The notes beneath the pieces are model-generated. The model made no database searches. It was not told the DNA's origin and worked only from the letters and a program-made list of their open reading frames with translations. Made by a program: the position numbers and the translations under genes. 52,772 bases of DNA, taken from Fontibacter flavus. GTDB taxonomy: Bacteria; Bacteroidota; Bacteroidia; Cytophagales; Cyclobacteriaceae. The DNA lies in contig NZ_JBHLWI010000039.1 in NCBI RefSeq assembly GCF_042432905.1, positions 1 to 52,772 of the forward strand, read 5' to 3'. Each line of letters begins with the position of its first letter. The first letter of the stretch is position 1. Of this stretch, positions 15,366 to 24,350 are shown in pieces.

Positions 15366-18128
15366 ATGAAACATTTAACAAAACAATCTTGGACCCGGGG
15401 AGGAATATTCCTCCTGGGCCTTTTGTTTTGGGCAGCTAACCTCAGTTACGCCCAAAAGCTACCCACCCCCAAAGAGCATTTCGGCTTTGGAATGGGAGAT
15501 GATTACCACATCAGTAATTATACTGCTACTGAAGCCTACTTCAAAAAACTGGCAGAAGCCTCCAACAAGGCCAAACTGGTATCCATTGGCAAAACCGAAG
15601 AGGGCAGGGACCAGTGGATGATGATCGTTACCTCCCCAGAGAACCATGCCAATTTGGATAAATACAGGGAAATTTCAGTCAAACTTGCAAGAGCGGAAGG
15701 TATTTCCGAAGCAGAGGCCAGAAAATTGTCTGAAGATGCCAAGGCTATCGTCTGGATTGACGGAGGCCTTCACTCTACAGAAACAGTCGGCATCCACCAA
15801 CTCACTGAGACGATTTACCAAGTACTGACCAGAGATGATGCGGAGACAAAAAGAATCCTGGAAAATGTGGTGATTTTGTTTGTCCACGCCAACCCGGATG
15901 GACACGAGAAAATCGGCAATTGGTACATGAGAGAATCGGTACCTGAAAAAAGGAGTCTTTCCAACCTGCCTGTTCTTTATCAGAAATATATAGGACATGA
16001 CAACAATAGGGATTTCTACATCCAAAATATGAAGGAATCCACCAATTTGGGATACCAGCTATTTGTGGAATGGATACCTCAGGTGATGTACAACCACCAC
16101 CAAAGAGGACCTGCAGGTTCTGTCCTGGCAGGACCTCCTTACCGCGATCCTTTTAATTATGTGTTTGATCCCATGATGGTAACCGGCATTGATGCCGTGG
16201 GTGCAGCCATGTACAATAGGCTTAATGCTGAAAACAAACCTGGTTTCACCAGAATGAATGGCTCTTCTTTTTCCACTTGGTACAACGGTGGCCTGAGGAC
16301 TACCACCCACTATCACAACATCATCGGAATTCTGACCGAAATTGTGGGCGGACCTAATCCTGAGGAGATTCCTTTGGTGCCGGATAGATTGTTGCCAAAC
16401 AGCAATACACCTTTCCCCGTGACGCCGCAAAAGACATGGCGTTTCCAGCAATCTATTGATTATTCGGTTTCGATGAACTTCGCTGTATTGGATTATGCTG
16501 CAAGAAACAGCGATCATCTCTTGTACAATATTTATGTGATGGGTAAGGGCTCCATTGAAAGGGGTAGTGATGACTATTGGACACCTTTCCCTAAGAAAAT
16601 CGAGGCCATCAAAACCGCCTATGAGAAAAACAAGGACAAGTACCCTGCTCCAACAAATCCTTTCTCCATGAGAGGAGGAGCCATTCCTGCTGTTTTTTAT
16701 GACAGCGTGTATCAGGCAAAAGAAAAAAGAGATCCAAGAGGTTTTATCATCAGTGCCGAACAAAAAGACCCTGCTACAGCAGTCAAATTCATCAATGCCC
16801 TGATCAAGACAGGCATTAGGATTGAAAAAGCTACATCATCCTTTACAGTGAATGGTAAAACATTCCCTAAAGGATCTTATATCGTTAAGACAGATCAGGC
16901 TTTCAGGCCACATATCATTGACATGTTTGAGCCACAGGATTATCCCAATGACTTCCAATATCCAGGAGGACCTCCTATCAGACCATACGATGCCGCTGGC
17001 TGGACCTTGGCTTACCAAATGGGAATAGATGTGGATAGGGTACTTGATGGATTCTCTGGACCATTTGAGACACTTCCTTACGGAAAACTTGAATCTGTGC
17101 CTGCTGTACAGGTGCCATCTTCAAGATCAGGATTCTATCTGAGCAGTGCGCAGAACGATGCCTTCTCTGTGGTCAATGAACTCCTGAAAAAAGGCGTGAG
17201 GGTATCCAGAATCCAATCCCCAGTGGACGGAATGCCTGCAGGTTCCTTCTACATCCCTGCAAGTGCTTCCAGGTTACTTGGAGAGCAAGCTTCTAAATTC
17301 GGGGTAACGGTTACATCTGCAAAATCTGCTCCCGCAAATGCCAAAACCATCAAGCCATCCAGAATTGCCTTGTTTGACACTTATGGTGGATCTATGCCAA
17401 GCGGTTGGGTGAGATGGATTTTGGAACAATATAATTTTGAATTTGAACTGATCTTTGCCAAGGAAATCGATGCGGGCAACCTGAATAAGAAATACGATGC
17501 CATCCTCTTTATCAGTGGAGGTATTCCTGCGCCGGGTAGAGGAAATGCAGGAGGAGGATGGGGATCACCACCGGACGAAAGCACTATTCCAGCCGAATAC
17601 CACCACATGTTGGGCAGCATTACAGCAGAGAAATCCATCCCGCAACTCAAATCCTTTATGGAAAATGGCGGCAAAATTGTAGCTGTGGGAAGTGCTTCTA
17701 TGCTGGCCTACCATTTGGACTTGCCTGTTAAGAATGCGCTGGTAGAAGTACAGAGAGATGGTTCTGAAAGAGTATTACCGGGAGAGAAATACTATGTACC
17801 GGGAAGTGTTCTGGTGACCAGAGTGGATACTTCTATTCCTGCCAACTGGGGTTTGACCAATCATGTTGATGTCCTTTTCAACAATAGCCCTGTTTTCAAA
17901 TTGAAGCCAGAAGCAAAACTTCAAGGATTCCAGGTGTTGAGCTGGTTTGATACCAAAACTCCACTGAAAAGTGGATGGGCTTGGGGAGAATCCTACTTGG
18001 AAGATGGCATCACAGCCTTTTCTGCACCGGTAGGTAAAGGTACCTTATATGTCTATGGTCCTGAAATCACCTACAGAGCGCAGTCCCATGGCACTTTCAA
18101 AATGCTCTTCAACAACCTGTATCAATAA
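15366..18128 (+). CDS. Secreted M14-family zinc carboxypeptidase with amidotransferase-like C-terminal domain
   Basis: A 920-residue exported metallopeptidase. A signal peptide (to about residue 29, NLSYAQ) leads into an M14 domain. Zinc ligands are H136 and E139 in GGLHSTE and H244 or H245 in YNHHQRG; substrate-binding residues are in HANPDGHE and NNRDFY; the catalytic Glu is probably E325 in ILTEIVGG. After a middle beta region, residues about 660-900 resemble a class I amidotransferase-like fold (IALFDTYGGSMPSGWVRWIL, YDAILFISGGI), as in other large Bacteroidota M14 peptidases. The start codon directly follows the stop of the upstream gene. Function: probably trims peptides at the surface or in the periplasm for the SusCD transporter. 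Confidence 0.9.
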   Translation: MKHLTKQSWTRGGIFLLGLLFWAANLSYAQKLPTPKEHFGFGMGDDYHISNYTATEAYFKKLAEASNKAKLVSIGKTEEGRDQWMMIVTSPENHANLDKYREISVKLARAEGISEAEARKLSEDAKAIVWIDGGLHSTETVGIHQLTETIYQVLTRDDAETKRILENVVILFVHANPDGHEKIGNWYMRESVPEKRSLSNLPVLYQKYIGHDNNRDFYIQNMKESTNLGYQLFVEWIPQVMYNHHQRGPAGSVLAGPPYRDPFNYVFDPMMVTGIDAVGAAMYNRLNAENKPGFTRMNGSSFSTWYNGGLRTTTHYHNIIGILTEIVGGPNPEEIPLVPDRLLPNSNTPFPVTPQKTWRFQQSIDYSVSMNFAVLDYAARNSDHLLYNIYVMGKGSIERGSDDYWTPFPKKIEAIKTAYEKNKDKYPAPTNPFSMRGGAIPAVFYDSVYQAKEKRDPRGFIISAEQKDPATAVKFINALIKTGIRIEKATSSFTVNGKTFPKGSYIVKTDQAFRPHIIDMFEPQDYPNDFQYPGGPPIRPYDAAGWTLAYQMGIDVDRVLDGFSGPFETLPYGKLESVPAVQVPSSRSGFYLSSAQNDAFSVVNELLKKGVRVSRIQSPVDGMPAGSFYIPASASRLLGEQASKFGVTVTSAKSAPANAKTIKPSRIALFDTYGGSMPSGWVRWILEQYNFEFELIFAKEIDAGNLNKKYDAILFISGGIPAPGRGNAGGGWGSPPDESTIPAEYHHMLGSITAEKSIPQLKSFMENGGKIVAVGSASMLAYHLDLPVKNALVEVQRDGSERVLPGEKYYVPGSVLVTRVDTSIPANWGLTNHVDVLFNNSPVFKLKPEAKLQGFQVLSWFDTKTPLKSGWAWGESYLEDGITAFSAPVGKGTLYVYGPEITYRAQSHGTFKMLFNNLYQ

Positions 18129-18154
18129 AGGAATAGATCTTAAATCAAGTGTAT

Positions 18155-18193
18155 AAAAAGAGGCTGTCTCATTAATTTGGGACAGCCTCTTTT
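18155..18193. terminator. Bidirectional terminator between the M14 gene and rodA
   Basis: AAAAGAGGCTGTC pairs with GACAGCCTCTTTT; A and T tracts on both sides let it serve the plus-strand peptidase operon and the minus-strand mre/rodA operon. Confidence 0.85.
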
Positions 18194-19468
18194 CTATTTC
18201 ATTCTTCCCAGTAACTGGATCCTGTGGGAATCTAATTTGATAAAAATAAAGAGGAGAATGGTAAAGGACCATAGGGATGAGCCTCCATAACTAAAGAAAG
18301 GTAAAGGAATACCCACCACCGGGAATAATCCAATGGTCATGGCGATGTTGATCATAAAGTGGAAAAAGAGAATCGAAATCACGCTGTATCCATAAACCCT
18401 TGAAAACCTTGTTTTTTGCCTTTCAGCCAAAAAGACCAAGCGGATCAATAAAGCACAAAAAAGGAAGATAACCACAAGGCTTCCAATCCATCCAAATTCC
18501 TCTCCCAAAGTACAGAAGATAAAATCGGTGTGTTGCTCAGGAACAAAGTCAAATTTGGTCTGGGTACCTTCTAGGTAGCCCTTACCCAGAAAACCTCCAG
18601 AACCTATGGCAATCTTGGATTGGGTAACATTCCAGCCTACTCCAAGCGGATCTAGATCAGGATTAAAGAGTACCATGATCCTGTTTTGTTGGTGCTCGGG
18701 AAGTTTAGACACCACATAATCTAAACTATAGGTATATCCGATGATGATCAGGCCTAAAAGAGAAAGGCCGATGATTCTTGAGATTTTTTTCTTCCCCATC
18801 AAAATCAGGATGACTACTAAAGCAACCACTCCGATTACAATATACAAGTTGTTTTCAACGCCAAGTGCCAGAAGCGAAACCGTGATAAAAGTTAGGGCAA
18901 GGACATAATAGCGTTGAGGCATTCCCTCACGGTAAAGCATGATAAAAAATGCGGTATATACCATAGCCGTTCCCGTGTCCGGTTGCAACATGATGAGGAT
19001 TATCGGAATAAAAATAATGGTTAGGACCTGTAATTGGTGCTTAAATTGACTGAGATCCAAGCTAGGCCTTTCCATAAACTTAGCCAGAGCCAAAGCCGTG
19101 GCAAATTTTGCAAATTCAGATGGCTGTATCCTAAATGAACCAAATCCTATCGTAAGGACCTGACCTTTCACTTCTTTTCCAAAGATGGGTGTTACGATGA
19201 GTAATACCAGGAGAATGATGTACAAAATCCAAGAAAGGTTTTCAAAAATTCTATAGTCTGCCACCATGATAATGGTGATTAGCAGCAATGCGGTACCGAT
19301 CCATGCCAGCTGCTTTCCTGAATTGATGGAAAAATCAAAAATGCTTTTGGCTGCCTGCTCGTCATAGACCGCGGCATATATATTAAACCATCCAATAACC
19401 ACCAAAAGTGCATAAATGCTTATGGTCAGCCAATCTATTTTCTTGATATATATATCGTCCTGCCTCAC
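18194..19468 (-). CDS. rodA: Rod-shape peptidoglycan polymerase RodA
   Basis: A SEDS-family glycosyltransferase that polymerises lipid II during elongation together with PBP2 (mrdA). It has about ten membrane segments and conserved loops such as RIQPSEFAKFATALALAKFM, GTAMVYTAFFIMLYREG, SGGFLGKGYLEGTQTKFDFV and PEQHTDFIFCTLGEEFGWIG, with a C-terminal PLPFFSYGGSSL. I chose the GTG at 19466-19468 (VRQDDIYIKKIDWL), 4 bp after the mrdA stop and preceded by GGAAA. The open frame extends to an ATG at 19546, but this would overlap mrdA and add 26 unlikely residues. From GTG the protein has 424 residues, normal for RodA. Confidence 0.95.
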   Translation of the reverse strand: MRQDDIYIKKIDWLTISIYALLVVIGWFNIYAAVYDEQAAKSIFDFSINSGKQLAWIGTALLLITIIMVADYRIFENLSWILYIILLVLLIVTPIFGKEVKGQVLTIGFGSFRIQPSEFAKFATALALAKFMERPSLDLSQFKHQLQVLTIIFIPIILIMLQPDTGTAMVYTAFFIMLYREGMPQRYYVLALTFITVSLLALGVENNLYIVIGVVALVVILILMGKKKISRIIGLSLLGLIIIGYTYSLDYVVSKLPEHQQNRIMVLFNPDLDPLGVGWNVTQSKIAIGSGGFLGKGYLEGTQTKFDFVPEQHTDFIFCTLGEEFGWIGSLVVIFLFCALLIRLVFLAERQKTRFSRVYGYSVISILFFHFMINIAMTIGLFPVVGIPLPFFSYGGSSLWSFTILLFIFIKLDSHRIQLLGRMK

Positions 19469-19472
19469 TTTC

Positions 19473-21272
19473 CTACATAAATTTACCTGCCAGAACATAT
19501 TCTTCCAGGGCAGGTCGGGTAATTTCTCCTCGGATATACTTTTCAATCATCAAACTCGCTGTACTCGCAGCTGCTCTACCTCCCCAACCGGCATTTTCTA
19601 CATATACTGCAATGGCAATTTTAGGATCCTCTTTTGGAGCAAAGGCCACAAAGACCGAGTGATCCTCTCCCTGTGGGTTTTGGGCAGTTCCGGTTTTACC
19701 TGCAATCGTAATATCCTGTATAGCTGCCCTTGCTGCAGTTCCATAAATGGCCTCTGCCATGGCATCCTGGATCATATCAAAATGATGGGCATCCACGCCA
19801 ACATCCATCTTGGTTCTATATTGGGAAGGAATTTTATTGGGATCACCGTCAATAGCCTTCACCAAATGAGGGACATAGTAATATCCTTTATTGGCAAAAA
19901 TGGCAGCCAAATTTGCCATCTGCAGCGGTGTTACCAGCATTTCTCCCTGACCAATGGATAAGGAATAAATGGTGGAATATTTCCATCGTCCAGCACCGTA
20001 TTTCCTGTCATAGAGATTACTGGAGGGAATGGACCCCCCCTTCTCATTGTATAGATCCACACCTAGCGGACCTCCTAGACCAAACTTAAGCACATACTCT
20101 CTCCACGCATTTAGACCCAACTCAGTATCCTTGAAAGTATTCGAAGATACCTCCCTGTTGATCATCGCACGGTAGGCTTGGTGATAATAGGGGTTGCAGG
20201 AATATTTTACCGCACCAAAGAGATTCACTGGACTAGGGTGGTTGTGGCAGGCCACCAATGACCTATTGCAGGAATAGGTGGTATTGGGATTCAAAACCCC
20301 CATTTGCAAACCTACAAGGGACTGTACAATCTTGAAAATGGATCCTGGGGGATACATCGCCATTATTGGACGATTGAATAATGGCTTGCTCTCGTCCCTG
20401 TTAAGCTCCAGATAATTGGTTCCAAATTTAGCACCTGTTAAAAGGTTTGGATCATAGGTAGGAGATGAGATCATGGCCAAAACCTCTCCTGTTTTGGGTT
20501 CAATGGCAACCACTGAACCCCTTTTCCCCGCCATCAACATTTCTCCATATTGTTGGAGAGCAAGGTCAATGGTAGAGGTAAGGTTATGACCCGCGACAGA
20601 AGCAGTATCATATTCACCGTTCTTAAATGCGCCCTTATCCACTCCACGGACATTGACCATTTTGTACTTGACACCTTTGACTCCCCTTAATTCTTTTTCA
20701 TAAAAGCCTTCTACCCCGCTAAGCCCCACGTAATCTCCTTGTCGGTAATATTTTGTGGTGTCTCTTTCAAGCTGGTTGGCAGAAATTTCCCCGATATAAC
20801 CAAGAGCATTTGCCGCACTGGGCTGAGGATAAGAACGTACCGCTCTCGTCATCACAAAAAGCCCCGGATAATCAATCAGGTAATCCTGAATTCTGGCAAA
20901 ATCAGTCGTGGAGATCTGCTTGATCAAAGGAGATGGTTTTACCGGAGAATATTTCCTTGCGGCAGTATATCCTTCAATCAATTGTTCTTTACTGATCTGA
21001 AATATTTCACAAAAGCGGGCAGTATCCTTTACACTAAACTCCCTTGGGATGACCATCAGGTCAAAAAGCGGGTTGTTGTAAACCATGATGTTGCCCTTCC
21101 TGTCATAGACCAAGCCCCGATAAGGATGGTCTACTACACGCTGAATGGCATTTCTTTCAGCTCTTTTCAAAAAACTATCGTCTGCTACTTGAATCAAAAA
21201 CAGCTTAGTAAGCAATACCACCCCCACCAATGCGATGGCTACGATGATAATTAAAGGTCTTTGATCATTCAT
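19473..21272 (-). CDS. mrdA: Penicillin-binding protein 2 (elongation transpeptidase)
   Basis: A 599-residue class B penicillin-binding protein that cross-links peptidoglycan during rod elongation and partners RodA. One N-terminal membrane anchor (residues 7-28) is followed by the dimerisation/pedestal domain (VVDHPYRGLVYDRKGNIMVY) and the transpeptidase domain. The active-site motifs are complete: SIFK with S311, SCN at 358-360 and KTG at 526-528 (IAGKTGTAQNPQG). The start ATG shares one base with the stop of mreD (TAATG), so the genes are translationally coupled. Length and motifs are normal. Confidence 0.96.
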   Translation of the reverse strand: MNDQRPLIIIVAIALVGVVLLTKLFLIQVADDSFLKRAERNAIQRVVDHPYRGLVYDRKGNIMVYNNPLFDLMVIPREFSVKDTARFCEIFQISKEQLIEGYTAARKYSPVKPSPLIKQISTTDFARIQDYLIDYPGLFVMTRAVRSYPQPSAANALGYIGEISANQLERDTTKYYRQGDYVGLSGVEGFYEKELRGVKGVKYKMVNVRGVDKGAFKNGEYDTASVAGHNLTSTIDLALQQYGEMLMAGKRGSVVAIEPKTGEVLAMISSPTYDPNLLTGAKFGTNYLELNRDESKPLFNRPIMAMYPPGSIFKIVQSLVGLQMGVLNPNTTYSCNRSLVACHNHPSPVNLFGAVKYSCNPYYHQAYRAMINREVSSNTFKDTELGLNAWREYVLKFGLGGPLGVDLYNEKGGSIPSSNLYDRKYGAGRWKYSTIYSLSIGQGEMLVTPLQMANLAAIFANKGYYYVPHLVKAIDGDPNKIPSQYRTKMDVGVDAHHFDMIQDAMAEAIYGTAARAAIQDITIAGKTGTAQNPQGEDHSVFVAFAPKEDPKIAIAVYVENAGWGGRAAASTASLMIEKYIRGEITRPALEEYVLAGKFM

Positions 21273-21790
21273 TAAATTCCCCTCCTTCTCCTATAAAACA
21301 ATAGTTGGACAATGATACTCATAATAAACACAAAAATAGCACTTGCTATAATTTTTTGAACCACAGGGAGAAATAAATTCGTTCCCAAGCTTTCAATATA
21401 AAAAAACAAGGAATGATGCAGCACTATTAATGGTAAGCTGTAGGTGACAAACCATCCAAAACCCATGTTCAACATGGAAGGCTGTAGGTTTTCATCATAA
21501 CCACCTGTCGGGGTAAGCACATTCAGCCAAAACTTTCTGATAAAAGCTATCACCAATATGCTTGCTGTATGAACCCCCAAAGTATCATAAAACAGGTCCA
21601 CTACCATTCCCATACCAAAAGCGATAAGTAGGGTAGGGACGGTTTTTGATTCTACTGGTAGCAATAATAAATACAGGAGGTACAAGAAGCAGAATGCAGA
21701 TCCAAAAAGGACCATGTTTTTAAGCAACAGGACCTGGACTGCCAAGAAAATCAGCAAGCTTCCTACCAATAAAAAATTCCTGCTATTCAT
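21272..21790 (-). CDS. mreD: Rod shape-determining protein MreD
   Basis: A 172-residue inner-membrane protein with about five membrane segments (NFLLVGSLLIFLAVQVLLLK at the start, then VPTLLIAFGMGMVVDLFYDT). The GMVVDLFYDTLGVHTAS segment is typical of Bacteroidota MreD. It belongs to the elongasome and links MreC to the wall synthases. Its start overlaps the 3' end of mreC by 8 bp and its stop overlaps the mrdA start by 1 bp, so position in the mre operon supports the name more strongly than sequence alone. Confidence 0.9.
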   Translation of the reverse strand: MNSRNFLLVGSLLIFLAVQVLLLKNMVLFGSAFCFLYLLYLLLLPVESKTVPTLLIAFGMGMVVDLFYDTLGVHTASILVIAFIRKFWLNVLTPTGGYDENLQPSMLNMGFGWFVTYSLPLIVLHHSLFFYIESLGTNLFLPVVQKIIASAIFVFIMSIIVQLLFYRRRRGI

Positions 21791-22616
21791 TTATGTCACC
21801 TCCGTTTTCGTTGAGTAATTCCAGTTCATCTTCAAGGTAATTTTCCACTAGGTAGACATAGGATAACCTGGAAAAATCTGTGGCCAATTCAATGGTAATA
21901 TCCAGGTAGTTTGCATCTGAACCTGCCTTGACTTCCAAAACAGTACCAATCGGGATCCCTTCTGGAAAAACTGCATTATATCCGGAAGTAACGACTTGGT
22001 CGCCAACTTCTACCACAGCATGCCTGGGGACATATAACAATTTGGCTATTTTTGAATCTTTGCCATCCCATTTGGTGGAGCCAAAGACTTCAGTAGAGGC
22101 TATTTTGGAGGAAACCAGCAATTCGGTATGCAGAAGAGAGATGACTGTGGCAAAATTTTTAGTCACGCCTTTTACCCTTCCGACCACTCCTTCCTCATTA
22201 AAGACCCCCATTCCTTCTTTGATTCCGTAATTGGATCCTTTGTTGATGGTGATGAAGTTTTGGGAAAGGTTGATCGAATTGTTGATGATTTTTGCGCCTT
22301 TGAAATTGAATGTGGCGGCCATCAGGCTATCTACCGGAATGAAAATACTGTCAGCAGGATTCCTGTAATACTCCAATTCTGCAAGCAATTCCGCATTCTT
22401 GTCCACCAAACTTTTATTAACGGAAGATAGGGAAAAGTATTCTACAATGTTGTTTTGTGTGCTGAGGATCCCGCCACTCAATTGATTGGCGCTGTTAAAA
22501 AATACAGATCCCTGTTGTGAATTATTGGAGACCATCAGCCAAATGGCTACTGACTCCAATAAAACAAACAAAAGGAAAGCTCTTATACGATAGAGAAATA
22601 ATAAAATGCGTTGCAT
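21783..22616 (-). CDS. mreC: Rod shape-determining protein MreC
   Basis: A 277-residue periplasmic scaffold of the elongasome. An N-terminal membrane anchor (residues about 8-28) is followed by a coiled-coil stretch (YFSSL-type region to LAELEYYRNPADS) and the twin beta-barrel MreC domain, recognisable from FITINKGSNYGIKEGMGVFN, GVVGRVKGVTKNFATVISLL and DQVVTSGYNAVFPEGIPIGT. It starts 7 bp after the mreB stop. It is expected to switch PBP2/RodA activity together with MreD. Length and domain order are normal. Confidence 0.95.
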   Translation of the reverse strand: MQRILLFLYRIRAFLLFVLLESVAIWLMVSNNSQQGSVFFNSANQLSGGILSTQNNIVEYFSLSSVNKSLVDKNAELLAELEYYRNPADSIFIPVDSLMAATFNFKGAKIINNSINLSQNFITINKGSNYGIKEGMGVFNEEGVVGRVKGVTKNFATVISLLHTELLVSSKIASTEVFGSTKWDGKDSKIAKLLYVPRHAVVEVGDQVVTSGYNAVFPEGIPIGTVLEVKAGSDANYLDITIELATDFSRLSYVYLVENYLEDELELLNENGGDINE

Positions 22617-22623
22617 CCAATCA

Positions 22624-23652
22624 TCAGGTCATCAAAACGGTTCTGAAATTATGAATATTCTTCAGTGCGGTACCTGTACCTCTTACCACAGCTCTTAATG
22701 GATCTTCAGCAATATGGATAGGTAACTTGGTCTTTTGATGTAATCTTTTATCCAATCCTTTGAGCAATGCTCCTCCTCCAGTGAGGTGGATACCATTGTC
22801 ATAAATATCAGCAGAAAGTTCCGGTGGTGCAATTTCCAAAGCCTTCAATACTGCTTCTTCTATTTTTGACACAGATTTATCCAGCGCAAATGCGATTTCT
22901 GAATAGGAAACCTTGATGACTTTAGGAATACCCGTCATCAAATCCCTTCCTCGGATTTCATAATCCTCAGGAGCATCTTCCAATTCCGTCAAAGCAGAAC
23001 CGATGGCAATTTTTACTTTTTCGGCAGATCGCTCACCGATCAGTAAATTGTGCTGCCTTCTCATGTAATCGAGGATGTCCTTGGTGAAAGTATCTCCCGC
23101 TACCCTGATAGACTGATCAGCGACAATACCGGAAAGTGCTATCAAAGCGATTTCTGTAGTACCGCCACCGATATCGACAATCATGGAGCCCATTGGTTTT
23201 TCAATATCGATGCCGATACCGATAGCTGCAGCTATCGGTTCATAAATCATGTAAACCTCTTTGGCACCCGCATGCTCTGCAGAATCCCTTACCGCTCTTT
23301 TTTCTACTTCTGTAATACCGGAAGGAATACAGATAACCATTCTGTGTGATTTTGGGAACATTCCTTTTGTATGACCAGGGATCATTTTGATCAATCCCCT
23401 GATCATTTGCTCAGCAGCATAGAAGTCCGCAATCACCCCATCTTTCAAAGGACGGATAGTTTTGATGTTTTCGTGCGTTTTTTCGTGCATGTTCATCGCA
23501 TCCTTACCTACTGCCAAAACCCTGTTGGTGGTCCTGTCAATAGCAATGATGGAAGGTTCATCCACTACTATTTTGTCTTTATGTATGATCAGCGTATTCG
23601 CTGTACCTAAGTCAATAGCTATATCACTTGAAAAAAAATCGAATAATCCCAT
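22624..23652 (-). CDS. mreB: Rod shape-determining protein MreB
   Basis: A 342-residue bacterial actin that forms membrane-attached filaments guiding lateral wall synthesis. Actin-fold phosphate and nucleotide motifs are visible: IAIDLGTANTLI (phosphate 1), VCIPSGITEVEKRAVRDSAE, MIVDIGGGTTEIALIALSG (phosphate 2) and HLTGGGALLKGLDKRL (adenosine). The N-terminus MGLFDFF is amphipathic, consistent with membrane binding. It is the first gene of the five-gene cell-shape operon; a promoter candidate lies at 23731-23763. Confidence 0.97.
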   Translation of the reverse strand: MGLFDFFSSDIAIDLGTANTLIIHKDKIVVDEPSIIAIDRTTNRVLAVGKDAMNMHEKTHENIKTIRPLKDGVIADFYAAEQMIRGLIKMIPGHTKGMFPKSHRMVICIPSGITEVEKRAVRDSAEHAGAKEVYMIYEPIAAAIGIGIDIEKPMGSMIVDIGGGTTEIALIALSGIVADQSIRVAGDTFTKDILDYMRRQHNLLIGERSAEKVKIAIGSALTELEDAPEDYEIRGRDLMTGIPKVIKVSYSEIAFALDKSVSKIEEAVLKALEIAPPELSADIYDNGIHLTGGGALLKGLDKRLHQKTKLPIHIAEDPLRAVVRGTGTALKNIHNFRTVLMT

Positions 23653-23730
23653 TACAGTATTTTATTGATTTGGAGTTTGGTTGATCGCTAAATTTAACAC
23701 TCTTTGTGCAGAACATTCAACGTGGGTCGG

Positions 23731-23763
23731 CAAAATTATTATCTAATTCCTAATTTATTACAA
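23731..23763 (-). promoter_or_regulatory. Candidate promoter of the mre operon
   Basis: On the minus strand TTG (23761-23763) is followed after 22 bases by TAATTTTG (23731-23738), fitting the Bacteroidota -33 TTG / -7 TAnnTTTG pattern. It lies about 80 bases upstream of mreB. Confidence 0.5.
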
Positions 23764-23796
23764 GAAACCTGTTTTTTTTTATGGGAATAATTTTAT

Positions 23797-23804
23797 TATC
23801 TTTG
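23797..23804 (+). promoter_or_regulatory. Candidate -7 element of rimP-nusA-infB
   Basis: TATCTTTG is an exact TAnnTTTG match, 70 bases before rimP. A T-rich run near 23771-23780 may act as the -33 region. Transcription would start near 23811 and include the hairpin at 23827-23852. Confidence 0.55.
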
Positions 23805-23826
23805 TGGCATATTATCCGTGCTTTAC

Positions 23827-23852
23827 AAAGAGGGGACCCGAGTCCCCTCTTT
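23827..23852 (+). promoter_or_regulatory. Perfect 11-bp hairpin in the rimP leader
   Basis: AAAGAGGGGAC pairs perfectly with GTCCCCTCTTT around a CCGA loop. It lies just after the predicted transcription start and 22 bases before rimP. The lack of a long T run argues against a simple terminator; autoregulation or mRNA protection is possible. Confidence 0.65.
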
Positions 23853-23874
23853 ACATTTCATAGCATAGAAGTTT

Positions 23875-24345
23875 ATGAGTCTGAAACAAACCATAGAAGA
23901 AATAGCAGAAAAGCACTTGCCTGATGACAGCCACTTCGTGGTTGATGTCCAAGTGCTGGATAAAGGAAGCAAGTCTCAGGTTAAAATCCTGATCGATGCT
24001 GATGCCGGTCTTAATATAGACACTTGTGCGACGGTAAGCCGACTTGTGGGAGAGGAAATAGAAGCCAAAGAATTGCTTTCAAATGCTTATGTTTTGGAGG
24101 TCTCTTCTCCTGGGCTGGATTTCCCATTGTCTTCCAAAAGACAATATCTGAAAAATATTGGCAGAAAACTGAAGGTGTCCCTTCAGGACGGAAAAGACCT
24201 TGAAGGTGAACTGCTTGCGGTAGGTGATGCTGAGATTCGTCTAAAAGTGAAAGTAAAGGAAAAAGGTAAAAAAGCATCGGAAGAAGAAATGCCGCTGCCA
24301 TTGGACCAAATAAAGAAATCAATTGTGTTAGTCTCTTTTAAATAA
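23875..24345 (+). CDS. rimP: Ribosome maturation factor RimP
   Basis: A 156-residue RimP, needed for 30S subunit maturation. Typical features are visible: the N-terminal alpha/beta domain (FVVDVQVLDKGSKSQVKILI, DADAGLNIDTCATVSRLVGE), the conserved YVLEVSSPGLDFPL, and a C-terminal SH3-like domain (RKLKVSLQDGKDLEGELLAV). It heads the conserved rimP-nusA-infB operon, with nusA starting 5 bp after its stop. Regulation probably involves the leader hairpin upstream. Confidence 0.95.
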   Translation: MSLKQTIEEIAEKHLPDDSHFVVDVQVLDKGSKSQVKILIDADAGLNIDTCATVSRLVGEEIEAKELLSNAYVLEVSSPGLDFPLSSKRQYLKNIGRKLKVSLQDGKDLEGELLAVGDAEIRLKVKVKEKGKKASEEEMPLPLDQIKKSIVLVSFK

Positions 24346-24350
24346 AAAAA

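Noticed and set aside
18155..18193. Short inverted repeat as attachment site
   Set aside because: A and T tracts and position between convergent genes make it an ordinary bidirectional terminator.
19469..19546. ATG at 19546 as RodA start
   Set aside because: It would overlap mrdA by more than 70 bp and add residues not seen in RodA; the GTG with GGAAA upstream fits better.
19416..23668. Plus-strand frames of 60-181 codons opposite mreB-rodA
   Set aside because: Antisense shadows of well-identified genes.
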